Of a DNA stretch of 38,245 nt, positions 16,398 through 23,492 are shown in pieces. The first letter of the stretch is position 1. The number at the start of each line of letters is the position of its first letter. The notes under the pieces were generated by a model. It saw nothing but the letters and a program-made list of their open reading frames with translations. It did not search any database and was not told the DNA's origin. This stretch comes from an uncultured bacterium (GTDB taxonomy: Bacteria; Cyanobacteriota; Vampirovibrionia; Gastranaerophilales; Gastranaerophilaceae): contig CANAIK010000011.1 in NCBI GenBank assembly GCA_947361225.1, forward strand, positions 1-38,245, read 5' to 3'. The translations under genes and the position numbers were made by a program.

Positions 16398-17201
16398 TTA
16401 CCTTTCGATTACCAAGAATGATTTTACCCTTCTTTGATATTTTCCTAAAGACCCGATGTTCATATCCTTGTAGTTAACTGCGGTTGATAAACCTCCGTCC
16501 AGCGCCATTGCTTTTTTTAATTTTAAATTCTTTTCAGCATATTGTTTAAGTTCATTAGCGTCAACCTTGTGGTCTTTTGTAAATAGAACAATATATAAGT
16601 TTTTGCCTTTTAATCCAATAAGCGTGCGTTCTCTTCTTTTTAGGATATCAACACTCTGCATTTTAACTTTGTCATTTTCATACACAACAAAACCTTCACC
16701 AACCAAATCAACGCAAGGACTTATCCCGGGACCCGCTCCTAGAACGTGTTTTATATGGTACCCTTTTTTGATTGGGTCGTTGTGTCTTGCAATATCGAAT
16801 TTTAGTTTGTTTCGATTATTCTCTAAGATTCTAAGTTCACTTCTTGATAGAACTTGTTCCAATCGTCCTTCTTTTTTTAACCAGCCCACAAGCTCAGGTA
16901 AATTCGAAGGATCCGAAACCATTTTTGAATCTATTGTAGTGTATGAAACGCTTTTTCCGCTTTTAACATCGAAAAATCCGCCATTAACAACAAGATCAAA
17001 ACAATTCTCCTCGAAAACTTTTTGAGGGGTTGTAAGATTTGTTGTAACGTATGGTTTAATTTTAGAACCATATTTTTTAGTGTTAATTTTAAAAACATAA
17101 ATCCCTGTGTCGGGGTTGTCAACCGTAATTTTTTCTTTTGCAACAACAGGTGCAATAAAAAACATTGTAAGAATGCATAAACTTAAAATTTTCTTTTTCA
17201 T
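16398..17201 (-). CDS. secreted phosphodiester glycosidase-like (NAGPA domain) protein
   Basis: 267 residues with a signal peptide (MKKKILSLCILTMFFIAPVVA). The mature part matches the bacterial NAGPA/DUF2233 fold, related to the enzyme that removes N-acetylglucosamine from phosphodiesters: VVNGGFFDVKSGKSV near residue 70, GAGPGISPCVDLVGEGFVVY near 155-174, RRERTLIGLKGKNLYIVLFT, and ALDGGLSTAVNYKD near 233-246. The family is tied to exopolysaccharide or cell-wall glycan metabolism; the substrate here is unknown. Its ATG overlaps the stop of the LptF/G gene by 1 base (TAATG), which indicates coupling to LPS export genes. Confidence 0.88.
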   Translation of the reverse strand: MKKKILSLCILTMFFIAPVVAKEKITVDNPDTGIYVFKINTKKYGSKIKPYVTTNLTTPQKVFEENCFDLVVNGGFFDVKSGKSVSYTTIDSKMVSDPSNLPELVGWLKKEGRLEQVLSRSELRILENNRNKLKFDIARHNDPIKKGYHIKHVLGAGPGISPCVDLVGEGFVVYENDKVKMQSVDILKRRERTLIGLKGKNLYIVLFTKDHKVDANELKQYAEKNLKLKKAMALDGGLSTAVNYKDMNIGSLGKYQRRVKSFLVIER

Positions 17202-18325
17202 TATAAATCCTTTACTTTCTTAATTATAAATATAGACACAATAAATAGAATAATTGGTAATCCCGCTGCAATGAATGAAGGCAGCACTCCTTTTTGAGCT
17301 AATAAATCAAAAAAAGGAAGAGTTATATAATAACCAAAAATTATTCCGACTGCAATAGTAAAACCCACAAGTCTTTGAGATCTTGGAGGGGAAAAACCCA
17401 ATAAACATCCTATTATTGCAAACAAAATACACGTTAAGGGATGCAAGTATCTTTGATAGAGTTTTGTTTTAAAATATCTGTATTCATCAGAAAAATTGGC
17501 TTTTTTAAGTAATTTTGAATATTTAGAAATTTGATGATTTGTAAAAACACGTTCTTTTCTTGTTGTATTAAGCATTAAATCCCAAACTTCCTGAGCTTTT
17601 TTGTCGTCTCCGTCCAGAATCGGATATTTTTTCTGATGGATAATATTCTCATAAATTCCATCGTCGTTAATTTCATAAATAAGAGCGTCATATAACATCC
17701 AGCAGTTTTTTTCTTTTCTTGCATAAGGAGCAAAAACAATGCTTTTAAAAGTCGTTGCGTCAGAGTATTTTTCATTGGAAAAATTCATAACCGTAATATC
17801 GTAAATTTCAGTCGGGGTAAAATTCGAAACGATAATATTTCTTTTGGGAGTTTTGTCGGGATTCTCAACGATATATACAAAATGGCTCCCCCCGCCCTTG
17901 GATTCACCGAGTTTTTGACTTGCAATGGGGACGAGTTTATCATTAACAATATAACAAAAAACGCTTAAAACAACCCCAAAACAAATAACAGGAGCCATTA
18001 TTCGATTAAAAGAAAGCCCGATTCCACGAAGAATTGAAAGTTCGGAGTTTTTAGAGAGTCTGTCAAATGTGAAAATTGACCCAAGTAAAATCCCAACAGG
18101 AATTGCTTTAGCGAGCACTTTTGGAACTTCAAGAATTAAAAGTTTCGCTGCCGTATAATAACTTATATGGTCGTTTAAGACTTTTTTAATAACTTTAAAT
18201 AAAGTTTCAGGTGCAATCCAAACGATTATAAAAAGAATAAGACACACTATTGTGGCGCCAAAAACCTGAGATAAGATAAACTTATCCAATAAAGAAATTT
18301 TCAGTTTTTTTAATATTTTATCCAT
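17201..18325 (-). CDS. LPS export permease, LptF/LptG (YjgP/YjgQ) family
   Basis: Inner-membrane part of the lipopolysaccharide transporter that extracts LPS and passes it across the periplasm. The 374 residues show three N-terminal membrane helices (about 15-40, 60-82, 100-120), a large periplasmic beta domain (about 130-270), and three C-terminal helices (about 285-370). The conserved start LLDKFILSQVFGATIV and the middle RLSKNSELSILRGIGLSFNR support the family. lptB ends 2 bases before it. Only one such permease gene is present; Cyanobacteria-like lineages often have a single LptF/G protein that may work as a homodimer. I therefore give no F or G letter. Confidence 0.93.
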   Translation of the reverse strand: MDKILKKLKISLLDKFILSQVFGATIVCLILFIIVWIAPETLFKVIKKVLNDHISYYTAAKLLILEVPKVLAKAIPVGILLGSIFTFDRLSKNSELSILRGIGLSFNRIMAPVICFGVVLSVFCYIVNDKLVPIASQKLGESKGGGSHFVYIVENPDKTPKRNIIVSNFTPTEIYDITVMNFSNEKYSDATTFKSIVFAPYARKEKNCWMLYDALIYEINDDGIYENIIHQKKYPILDGDDKKAQEVWDLMLNTTRKERVFTNHQISKYSKLLKKANFSDEYRYFKTKLYQRYLHPLTCILFAIIGCLLGFSPPRSQRLVGFTIAVGIIFGYYITLPFFDLLAQKGVLPSFIAAGLPIILFIVSIFIIKKVKDL

Positions 18326-18327
18326 TT

Positions 18328-19068
18328 TTATAATACAAAATCTTTTCCTAAGTAAAATTCTTTAGCAACAGGATCAACCGCAACGTCTGTGCTTTTTCCT
18401 GAAATTTTAATTCTGCCGTCAAAAATAACATTTGCTCTATCTGTAATTGAAAGTGTTGCTTTGGGGTTATGGTCGGTAATTAGAATCCCGATATCTTTTT
18501 CTTTGGCTAATTTGTAAATATTCTGCTTAATTTCTCCAATTGCAATAGGGTCAATTCCTGTAAAGGGTTCGTCTAAAAGGATAAAAGAAGGAGTAGCAGC
18601 CAGCGCTCTAGCGATTTCAACCCTTCTTCGCTCACCCCCTGAAAGCGCTACTGAAGGGGCTTTTCTTAATCTTTCAACGCCGAATTCGCTAAGCAGGTTT
18701 TCTAATAATTCTTTTTTTTGTTTCTCGTTTAGTTTCTCATTCATTTCAAGAACCAATTTTAAGTTATCTTCAACGTTTAGTTTTCTAAAAATCGAGGTTT
18801 CTTGGGGTAAATATCCGATTCCAAGACGGGCTCTTTCGTTCATTGGAAGATTTGTAACGTCAATTTGGGTTTTATCGTCGTTTTCAATTAAAACACTGCC
18901 TTTGTTTGCTCGAACCAAACCCACAACCATATAAAAAGTTGTGGTTTTACCGGCACCGTTAGGACCCAAAAGCCCAACAACCTCGCCTTTGTTAACATCG
19001 AATGAAACATCGTTTACAACTGATCTATCCCCATAAATTTTAACAAGATTTTTAGCTATTATTTTCAT
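18328..19068 (-). CDS. lptB: LPS export ABC transporter ATP-binding protein
   Basis: ATPase that powers LPS extraction. 246 residues with a full ABC cassette: Walker A GPNGAGKTT near 35-43, Q-loop in YLPQETSIFRKL near 90, signature LSGGERRRVEIARAL near 143-157, Walker B FILLDEPFTGID near 164-175, and H-loop in LITDHNPKAT. The EPFTGIDPIAIGEI stretch and the C-terminal extension after VAVDPVAKEFYLG are typical of LptB rather than of other ABC ATPases. It is directly followed by the LptF/G permease gene, as expected for one complex. Confidence 0.96.
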   Translation of the reverse strand: MKIIAKNLVKIYGDRSVVNDVSFDVNKGEVVGLLGPNGAGKTTTFYMVVGLVRANKGSVLIENDDKTQIDVTNLPMNERARLGIGYLPQETSIFRKLNVEDNLKLVLEMNEKLNEKQKKELLENLLSEFGVERLRKAPSVALSGGERRRVEIARALAATPSFILLDEPFTGIDPIAIGEIKQNIYKLAKEKDIGILITDHNPKATLSITDRANVIFDGRIKISGKSTDVAVDPVAKEFYLGKDFVL

Positions 19069-19112
19069 TGTTTTTTTCTCTCTTTTTCTATAAATATTAT
19101 ATTATAAAAAAA

Positions 19113-19979
19113 TTATTTATATATTCTAATTAAAAAATCATTTCCCTTAAGAATAAAATATTTTTTTGTGTTCTCGATTAAATCGTAGTTTTTGAGTCTG
19201 TTGTCGATTAAATCTATAAATTCATAGCTTTTAATTTCAATATATCTTGTCCCGACTTTAACATAAGGAACAGCCCAGGGATAAAGCGCTCTTAAGTGTC
19301 TTGAAACTTCTTGTTTATTTTGGTTTAAGTCAATTACTACGTTGTCTTTGGTTATTTGGGGTTCATAACTTGCAAATTCTTCGTTTTGTTTAATTGGCTG
19401 CAGCTGATTTTTGTCAAAAAGGTCCAAAAATTCTCCAACCAAAACTTTAGCAACTCTTGTGGTTTTATCCTTTAAACTTTTTCCGGTTTCTTCTTCCCCT
19501 ATTGTTATCGGCTCTTGAAGAATAATATCGCCTCTATCGAAGAATTCGTTCATATAATGAATCGTTAAACCGCTTAGTTGTTGATTTAAAAAAATCGACC
19601 AAAAATAAGGATTAGCCCCTCTGTTTTTGGGTAATAGCGCAGGATGAAAGTTAACAATCGGGAGTTTATCAAGAATTCTTTTTTTGAATTTTTGAGCCCA
19701 AGACCCCACAATTATTAAATCAGGATTTAATTTTTCAATTTCTTTTAAAAATTCATCGTCATTAACACTTTTTGCTTTAATATCATAAAGTTTTTTTGAT
19801 TTAATAATTGTATAATCTTGACTAGCGTTAAATAAATCTTTTATAAAAAGAGAAAAACCACTGTAGCGCAATCTGTCCGAGCGAAAAACGCCCAGAATTT
19901 TATGTTCTTTTTTTGCCTCAATTCCTTCAATTAAAGAATAGAGCATTTGTCCGTAACCCACTAATACAACTTTTGCCAT
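19113..19979 (-). CDS. formyltransferase-family protein, 288 aa
   Basis: The N-terminal half is a folate-dependent formyltransferase domain: VVLVGYGQMLYSLIEGI, then PDLIIVGSWAQKF, then the catalytic Asn-His block VNFHPALLPKNRGANPYFWS near 130-149, and an Asp in FDRGDIILQEPI near 165-177. The C-terminal third (from about 215) resembles the OB-type domain of methionyl-tRNA formyltransferase. It is shorter and more diverged than typical Fmt, and NPYFWSI replaces the usual AAPIQ context, so it could be a sugar formyltransferase or a second formyltransferase rather than Fmt. It is upstream of lptB on the same strand and divergent from korA. Confidence 0.82.
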   Translation of the reverse strand: MAKVVLVGYGQMLYSLIEGIEAKKEHKILGVFRSDRLRYSGFSLFIKDLFNASQDYTIIKSKKLYDIKAKSVNDDEFLKEIEKLNPDLIIVGSWAQKFKKRILDKLPIVNFHPALLPKNRGANPYFWSIFLNQQLSGLTIHYMNEFFDRGDIILQEPITIGEEETGKSLKDKTTRVAKVLVGEFLDLFDKNQLQPIKQNEEFASYEPQITKDNVVIDLNQNKQEVSRHLRALYPWAVPYVKVGTRYIEIKSYEFIDLIDNRLKNYDLIENTKKYFILKGNDFLIRIYK

Positions 19980-20004
19980 AGAAAGATTATACCATAAAAT
20001 ATTA

Positions 20005-20049
20005 ACAAGAATTAATATTCTTGTCGAAAAGAAATTTTTGTAGTAATTT
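20005..20049 (+). promoter_or_regulatory. candidate operator and promoter before korA
   Basis: An inverted repeat ACAAGAAT-TAAT-ATTCTTGT (20005-20024) has perfect 8-bp arms. Its right arm overlaps a plausible -35, TTGTCG (20021-20026), which is 17 bases before TAATTT (20044-20049). A repressor bound here would block korABCD. It lies in the 104-bp gap between the divergent formyltransferase and korA genes. Seen: the repeat. Inferred: its role. Confidence 0.45.
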
Positions 20050-20083
20050 TAAATTGTATATTAACAAAATTAAGGATGAAATA

Positions 20084-21187
20084 ATGGTTAAAAAACTTAT
20101 CACTCAGGATACAAGAATGTTCTTGACGGGTAATGAGGTTATTGCTTATGCGGCAAACGCTGCTCAAGCGGAGTTTATGTATGGTTATCCTATTACCCCT
20201 CAAAATGAAATAATGCACACTTGGTGTAAATTGTTGCCTAAAACTGAAGCCGGGTTTTTGCAAACTGAAGATGAAATTTCAGCAGGTTTTTCTACAATCG
20301 GCGGAATTTTAGCAGGAAAACGAGCATTTACCGCAACTGCGGGTCCGGGGAATGTTATTATGCAAGACGCACAATCAATGGCTGAAATGATGAGAATTCC
20401 TTTCGTTTGCGCTGTTATGCAGCGTGGGGGTCCTTCTACCGCAACCGTTATTTACGCTCAACAAGAAACAAGATTAACTTGTTTTGGAGGCAACGGTGAA
20501 GGTTTTAGAATCGTTTATTCAACAGCAGGTCATCAAGATTTATACGATTATATGATTAAATCTTTTAACACCGCTTGGAAATACAGATTCCCGACTTTTA
20601 TGCTAGCTGATGGTTATCAAGGAAAAATGAGAGAACCTGTAACATTATATGACCCTGCGTCTCGTGGAATTACAATGGAACCAACTCCGGCGGCACTTCG
20701 AGCTCCCGGTGTTATCGGGGTTGATAGAGAGGCAACTCATTTAAGAAATACCTTTAACTTAGAAGAAGAACTAATGGAAAGACTTGATCAATATCAAGTT
20801 GATTATGACGCTATGAGCAAGGAAGTTGAGGAATATTTCGAATATAAAGCAGACGACGCTGAAGTTCTAATTATTGCGCACGGAATTGTTGCAAGAAGTG
20901 CTATGACAGCAGTCGATGAACTAAGAGCAAAAGGAATTAAAGCAGGTCTATTTAGACCAATAACAATAAGACCTTTAGCTGTAGAACCTTTGAGAAATGT
21001 CGTTAAAAGAGCTAAAGAAATACTATTTACAGAATCAGCTAACGGACAATTGGCTCAAATGTGTTTAGAAAAAATGTATGGTTTAACTACACCATATCAA
21101 ACCCTATTCAAAATGGGCGTTGGTGTGACGGGCGATGATATCGTTAACAAAGTTGAATCAATGGTTAAAAAAATGGCAAGTGTATAA
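20084..21187 (+). CDS. korA: 2-oxoacid:ferredoxin oxidoreductase, alpha subunit
   Basis: Core subunit of a four-subunit enzyme that converts a 2-oxoacid, CoA and oxidised ferredoxin to acyl-CoA, CO2 and reduced ferredoxin. The start at 20084 (MVKKLITQDTRMFLTGNEVI) has AAGGA nearby. The 367 residues include YGYPITPQNEI near 35-45, EDEISAGFSTIGGILAG near 60-76, and TATAGPGNVIMQDAQ near 80-95, all typical of this subunit. The C-terminal region (IAHGIVARSAMTAVDELRAK) is the transketolase-C-like domain. The alpha-beta-gamma-delta order fits KorABCD or VorABCD types; the actual substrate (2-oxoglutarate or branched chain) cannot be fixed from sequence. Confidence 0.92.
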   Translation: MVKKLITQDTRMFLTGNEVIAYAANAAQAEFMYGYPITPQNEIMHTWCKLLPKTEAGFLQTEDEISAGFSTIGGILAGKRAFTATAGPGNVIMQDAQSMAEMMRIPFVCAVMQRGGPSTATVIYAQQETRLTCFGGNGEGFRIVYSTAGHQDLYDYMIKSFNTAWKYRFPTFMLADGYQGKMREPVTLYDPASRGITMEPTPAALRAPGVIGVDREATHLRNTFNLEEELMERLDQYQVDYDAMSKEVEEYFEYKADDAEVLIIAHGIVARSAMTAVDELRAKGIKAGLFRPITIRPLAVEPLRNVVKRAKEILFTESANGQLAQMCLEKMYGLTTPYQTLFKMGVGVTGDDIVNKVESMVKKMASV

Positions 21188-21206
21188 AATTTAAAGAGGA
21201 TATAAA

Positions 21207-21962
21207 ATGATTACAACATTAGATGTTAAACCGGATTTAGCTAAAGCTCAAAATGCCGATGTTGGAGCTTCAAAATTCTGTCCCGGTTGCGGACACGGGA
21301 TGATTTTAAAAACTTTAGCTAAATCAATAGATGAACTTGAACTAAACGAAAGAGCAGTTTTTGGATGTGATATAGGATGTTCTTTGTTGTCCTGGAATTA
21401 TATGAACCTGGACAGTGTTCAAACACACCACGGAAGAACAACCCCCGTAATTTACGGCGTTACAAGAGCAAACCCCGGAACCGTCGGAATTGCTTATATG
21501 GGAGACGGCGGCGGACTTGCAATTGGAGCGCAGCATCTTGTTAATGCCGCTACAAGAAGTGAGAATTTGTTGGTTATTGTTGCCAATAACACAAACTACG
21601 GTATGACAGGGGGGCAAATGAGTCCAACCACAATGCCGGGACAAAAAACAGAAACAACTCCTTATGGCAGAGACCCTGAAGTTACGGGACGTCCCGCTAA
21701 AGCAGCTGAACTGGTTGCTGCAATTGCCGATCCTAATAAATCATATGTTGCAAGAGCTAGTGTTTCTAATTTGAGAAAATTATCAACAGTATTTAAAAAA
21801 GCTCTTACAAATGTTGCGCAAGGCGGATATTCTTTTGTTGAAGTTCTATCTGTTTGTCCTCTTAATTGGAGAACAAACAACGAGGCAACCTGGGATAGAT
21901 TAAAAACAATGGAAGAATGTTTCGAAGTTAAAGAATTTTTAGTTAAAGAAGGATTGGAGTAA
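21207..21962 (+). CDS. korB: 2-oxoacid:ferredoxin oxidoreductase, beta (thiamine diphosphate) subunit
   Basis: Holds the thiamine diphosphate cofactor. 251 residues. KFCPGCGHGMILKTLAK near 23-39 is the family start; GDGGGLAIGAQHLVNAATR near 98-116 with VANNTNYGMTGGQMSPTT near 125-142 is the GDG...N thiamine diphosphate motif; QKTETTPYGRDPE follows. AAAGAGGA precedes the ATG. It lies 19 bases after korA and 2 bases before the gamma gene. The N-terminal Cys pair of CPGC contributes to a 4Fe-4S site in related enzymes, but the other ligands would have to be confirmed by modelling. Confidence 0.93.
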   Translation: MITTLDVKPDLAKAQNADVGASKFCPGCGHGMILKTLAKSIDELELNERAVFGCDIGCSLLSWNYMNLDSVQTHHGRTTPVIYGVTRANPGTVGIAYMGDGGGLAIGAQHLVNAATRSENLLVIVANNTNYGMTGGQMSPTTMPGQKTETTPYGRDPEVTGRPAKAAELVAAIADPNKSYVARASVSNLRKLSTVFKKALTNVAQGGYSFVEVLSVCPLNWRTNNEATWDRLKTMEECFEVKEFLVKEGLE

Positions 21963-21964
21963 TT

Positions 21965-22525
21965 ATGGCAAGAACAAAAATAGTTTTAGCAGGCGAAGGC
22001 GGACAGGGCGTTCAATCAATTGCAAAAATCCTTGTTGAGGCAGGTTATGAGGCAGGAAAAGAAATTCTTTATATCCCTAACTTTGGAGTTGAACAAAGAG
22101 GGGGTGTTTCGGTTGCTTTTTGTCAAATCGCCGATGAAAAAATCGGGGAACCCAGATTTGCTAAGGGTGATATTATAATTGCGCTATCTGATAGAGCGAT
22201 TCAACGCTGCGCAACTTATACAAGTGCGGATTCAGTTGTTGTGTACGATTCCAGTGTTTGTGCAACAAAACCTTGCGTTCCTTGCAAAGATGTTATTGCA
22301 GTTGAAGCAAACAAAATCGCAAATGAAAAACTTAGTGCCCGTGTATTTAATATAATGATTCTTGGGGTGTTGCTTAAAGCAACCAATGTATTAAAATTAG
22401 ATGATATTAAAAATGCAATGGAAATCGCCCTTGGGAAAAAATTCGACGCTAAACCCGAACTTCGAGAACTTAACTACAAAGCTCTTGAAATGGGCATGGC
22501 AATGATAGATAAGGTTGGTGTGTAA
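21965..22525 (+). CDS. korC: 2-oxoacid:ferredoxin oxidoreductase, gamma subunit
   Basis: Gamma subunit of the complex, 186 residues. The N-terminus VLAGEGGQGVQSIAKILVEA and the block PNFGVEQRGGVSVAFCQIAD near 38-57 are the family hallmarks. A short cysteine-rich stretch, CATKPCVPC near 99-107, is uncommon in this subunit and could hold a metal, though it may be incidental. It starts 2 bases after korB, and the ferredoxin subunit begins immediately after its stop, so all four are in one transcript. Confidence 0.92.
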   Translation: MARTKIVLAGEGGQGVQSIAKILVEAGYEAGKEILYIPNFGVEQRGGVSVAFCQIADEKIGEPRFAKGDIIIALSDRAIQRCATYTSADSVVVYDSSVCATKPCVPCKDVIAVEANKIANEKLSARVFNIMILGVLLKATNVLKLDDIKNAMEIALGKKFDAKPELRELNYKALEMGMAMIDKVGV

Positions 22526-22777
22526 ATGGATAAACAATATAAAGGATATAAAGTTGAAAACGTTGCTAAGGGCAAAGCCGATTGGTATATGTTCTCTGAT
22601 TTATGCAAAGGCTGCGGACTTTGCATGGTTAAATGCCCCAAAAAATGTTTAAGCTGGTCTAAGGAAGTTGGTTTGTATCAAACTCCTTGCGTTGAACCGA
22701 ATCCCGAGGATTGCATTGCTTGTGGAACTTGCGCTTTGACTTGTCCTGATAGCGCAATTAAAATTGTTAAAAAATAA
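22526..22777 (+). CDS. korD: 2-oxoacid:ferredoxin oxidoreductase, delta subunit (2[4Fe-4S] ferredoxin)
   Basis: Small electron-transfer subunit, 83 residues. Two classic clusters are seen: CKGCGLCMVKCPKKC near residues 28-42 and CIACGTCALTCPDSA near 62-76, each with C-x2-C-x2-C-x3-C spacing. In other genomes this subunit is encoded first; here it is last in the order alpha, beta, gamma, delta. The ATG directly follows the korC stop with no gap. A strong terminator lies 17 bases after its stop. Confidence 0.93.
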   Translation: MDKQYKGYKVENVAKGKADWYMFSDLCKGCGLCMVKCPKKCLSWSKEVGLYQTPCVEPNPEDCIACGTCALTCPDSAIKIVKK

Positions 22778-22793
22778 CTTATAAATAAATAAT

Positions 22794-22829
22794 AAAAATC
22801 GACTAATTATTCAATTGGTCGATTTTTTT
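22794..22829 (+). terminator. strong terminator of korABCD
   Basis: A 15-bp stem (22794-22808 with 22813-22827, one G-U pair, loop ATTC) whose 3' arm runs into seven T. The 5' arm starts with five A, so it could also terminate from the other side. It marks the left border of the accessory island. Confidence 0.92.
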
Positions 22830-22875
22830 GCGCTGATTTTCTTTTCTCAATATTGATTCCGGCTTTTTTGCGGGT

Positions 22876-22897
22876 GGTCTTATCAACTTAAGATGCT
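22876..22897. repeat. degenerate core of the REP-like palindrome
   Basis: GGTCTTATCAACTTAAGATG followed by CT differs by one base from the centre of the full palindrome at 25229-25250. The flanking arms have decayed: AAATTTTTTTTCTGTGAC remains to the right. Between the kor terminator and the first toxin-like unit (22830-22932) I see nothing else. Confidence 0.6.
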
Positions 22898-22938
22898 CAA
22901 ATTTTTTTTCTGTGACGAATTGGGGACTAAGCGAAAAT

Positions 22939-22967
22939 TAGACAACCCGGATTCAATATGGTAGAAT
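22939..22967 (+). promoter_or_regulatory. promoter of hydrophobic peptide gene, copy 1
   Basis: TAGACA (22939-22944, 5 of 6 to TTGACA), a 17-base spacer, then TAGAAT (22962-22967, 5 of 6 to TATAAT). The predicted start is near 22974, giving a leader of about 87 bases. The leader holds an 8-bp stem, TCTATCGG (23003-23010) with CCGATAGA (23035-23042), ending just before the ribosome site. Confidence 0.75.
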
Positions 22968-23060
22968 AGCCATAGTAATCGGGCACTCTTGAAAACTTAA
23001 TCTCTATCGGCACGAACTGTAAACTCGGACGCTTCCGATAGACGAGGAGGTGAGAGCCTA

Positions 23061-23156
23061 ATGTTAACAAAGTTAATGCTAGTGATAATATTATCACTTT
23101 TAGATATTAAAAAACTAGCACTAATAGCGTTAATAACAGTGCTAGTATTCAATTAG
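23061..23156 (+). CDS. 31-aa hydrophobic peptide, candidate type I toxin, copy 1
   Basis: ATG at 23061 follows AGGAGG (23045-23050) by 10 bases; AGGAGGTGA is close to a full anti-16S match, one of the strongest ribosome sites in the window. The peptide begins MLTKLMLVIILSLLD, has IKK in the middle, and continues LALIALITVLVFN. Apart from Lys4, Asp15 and Lys17-Lys18 it is almost wholly L, I, V, A, so it should insert in the inner membrane. Small size, strong ribosome site, structured leader and an antisense transcript fit type I toxins (Fst, Ldr, TxpA, Ibs), but I see no direct sequence match to a named family. An alternative is a regulatory RNA with an incidental frame. Confidence 0.72.
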   Translation: MLTKLMLVIILSLLDIKKLALIALITVLVFN

Positions 23157-23215
23157 AATACAATCGAGAGTTAAAATTTAAAGGTTTTTGAGCGAACCTT
23201 TAAAGCTCGATTGCT
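23109..23215 (-). ncRNA. candidate antisense RNA (antitoxin), copy 1
   Basis: Predicted transcript of about 105 nt. The promoter at 23222-23250 gives a start near 23215. Termination is at ACTAGCACT / AGTGCTAGT (stem arms 23138-23146 and 23114-23122, 15-base loop) followed by six T, the last of them at 23109. It is fully complementary to the 3' half of the peptide gene (codons 17-31) and to the terminator hairpin of its message. Its own 5' end folds into the complement of that hairpin, and GTATTC-TAATT-GAATAC gives a middle hairpin. Mutual hairpins suit loop-loop contact, as in RatA/TxpA or SR4/BsrG. Transcription is predicted, not shown. Confidence 0.68.
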
Positions 23216-23218
23216 TTT
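23161..23218 (+). terminator. terminator of hydrophobic peptide message, copy 1
   Basis: Outer stem CAATCGAG (23161-23168) with CTCGATTG (23206-23213) and inner stem TTTAAAGGTT (23177-23186) with AACCTTTAAA (23195-23204), followed by CTTTTAT. The hairpin lies wholly within the region covered by the antisense RNA. Confidence 0.75.
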
Positions 23219-23221
23219 ATC

Positions 23222-23250
23222 ATTATTTACTATATTCCCCCTTTTGTCAA
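23222..23250 (-). promoter_or_regulatory. antisense promoter, copy 1
   Basis: On the minus strand: TTGACA (23245-23250, a perfect -35), 17 bases, AATAAT (23222-23227, 5 of 6 to TATAAT). This is a better promoter than the sense one, as expected when an unstable antitoxin RNA must be in excess. Confidence 0.78.
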
Positions 23251-23274
23251 GATGCTAACTTTATTTAGGAAAAT

Positions 23275-23303
23275 TAGACAACCCGGATTCAATATGGTAG
23301 AAT
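23275..23303 (+). promoter_or_regulatory. promoter of hydrophobic peptide gene, copy 2
   Basis: TAGACA (23275-23280), 17 bases, TAGAAT (23298-23303). Identical to copy 1. The leader stem is at 23339-23346 and 23371-23378. Confidence 0.75.
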
Positions 23304-23396
23304 AGCCATAGTAATCGGGCACTCTTGAAAACTTAATCTCTATCGGCACGAACTGTAAACTCGGACGCTTCCGATAGACGAGGAGGTGAGAGCCTA

Positions 23397-23492
23397 ATGT
23401 TAACAAAGTTAATGCTAGTGATAATATTATCACTTTTAGATATTAAAAAACTAGCACTAATAGCGTTAATAACAGTGCTAGTATTCAATTAG
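23397..23492 (+). CDS. 31-aa hydrophobic peptide, candidate type I toxin, copy 2
   Basis: Same 31-codon frame as copy 1, with AGGAGG at 23381-23386 and stop TAG at 23490-23492. Because the two coding parts are identical as read, the peptides are the same and each antisense RNA could act on either message. Retention of both intact copies, rather than decay of one, argues for either very recent duplication or selection on dose. Confidence 0.72.
   Translation: MLTKLMLVIILSLLDIKKLALIALITVLVFN

Larger units (their letters stand above)
22933..23254 (+). repeat. 322-bp direct repeat, copy 1 (type I toxin-antitoxin-like unit)
   Basis: First copy of a unit that recurs 336 bases later with no difference that I can find by eye. 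It begins GAAAATTAGACA and ends TTTTGTCAAGATG. It contains a full set of expression signals on both strands, listed separately below, so the whole transcription unit and its antisense partner were duplicated together. There are no terminal inverted repeats and no transposase, so it is not an insertion sequence; two units do not make a CRISPR array. Confidence 0.95.

Noticed and set aside
16567-17025. 152-codon plus-strand frame opposite the NAGPA-like gene
   Set aside because: Shadow frame in a clearly coding minus-strand gene; no ribosome site and unlikely composition.
23230-23433. 67-codon minus-strand frame spanning the two toxin-like units
   Set aside because: It bridges the 3' part of copy 1 and the 5' part of copy 2 across the spacer, lies antisense to the better-supported features and starts within a coding region.
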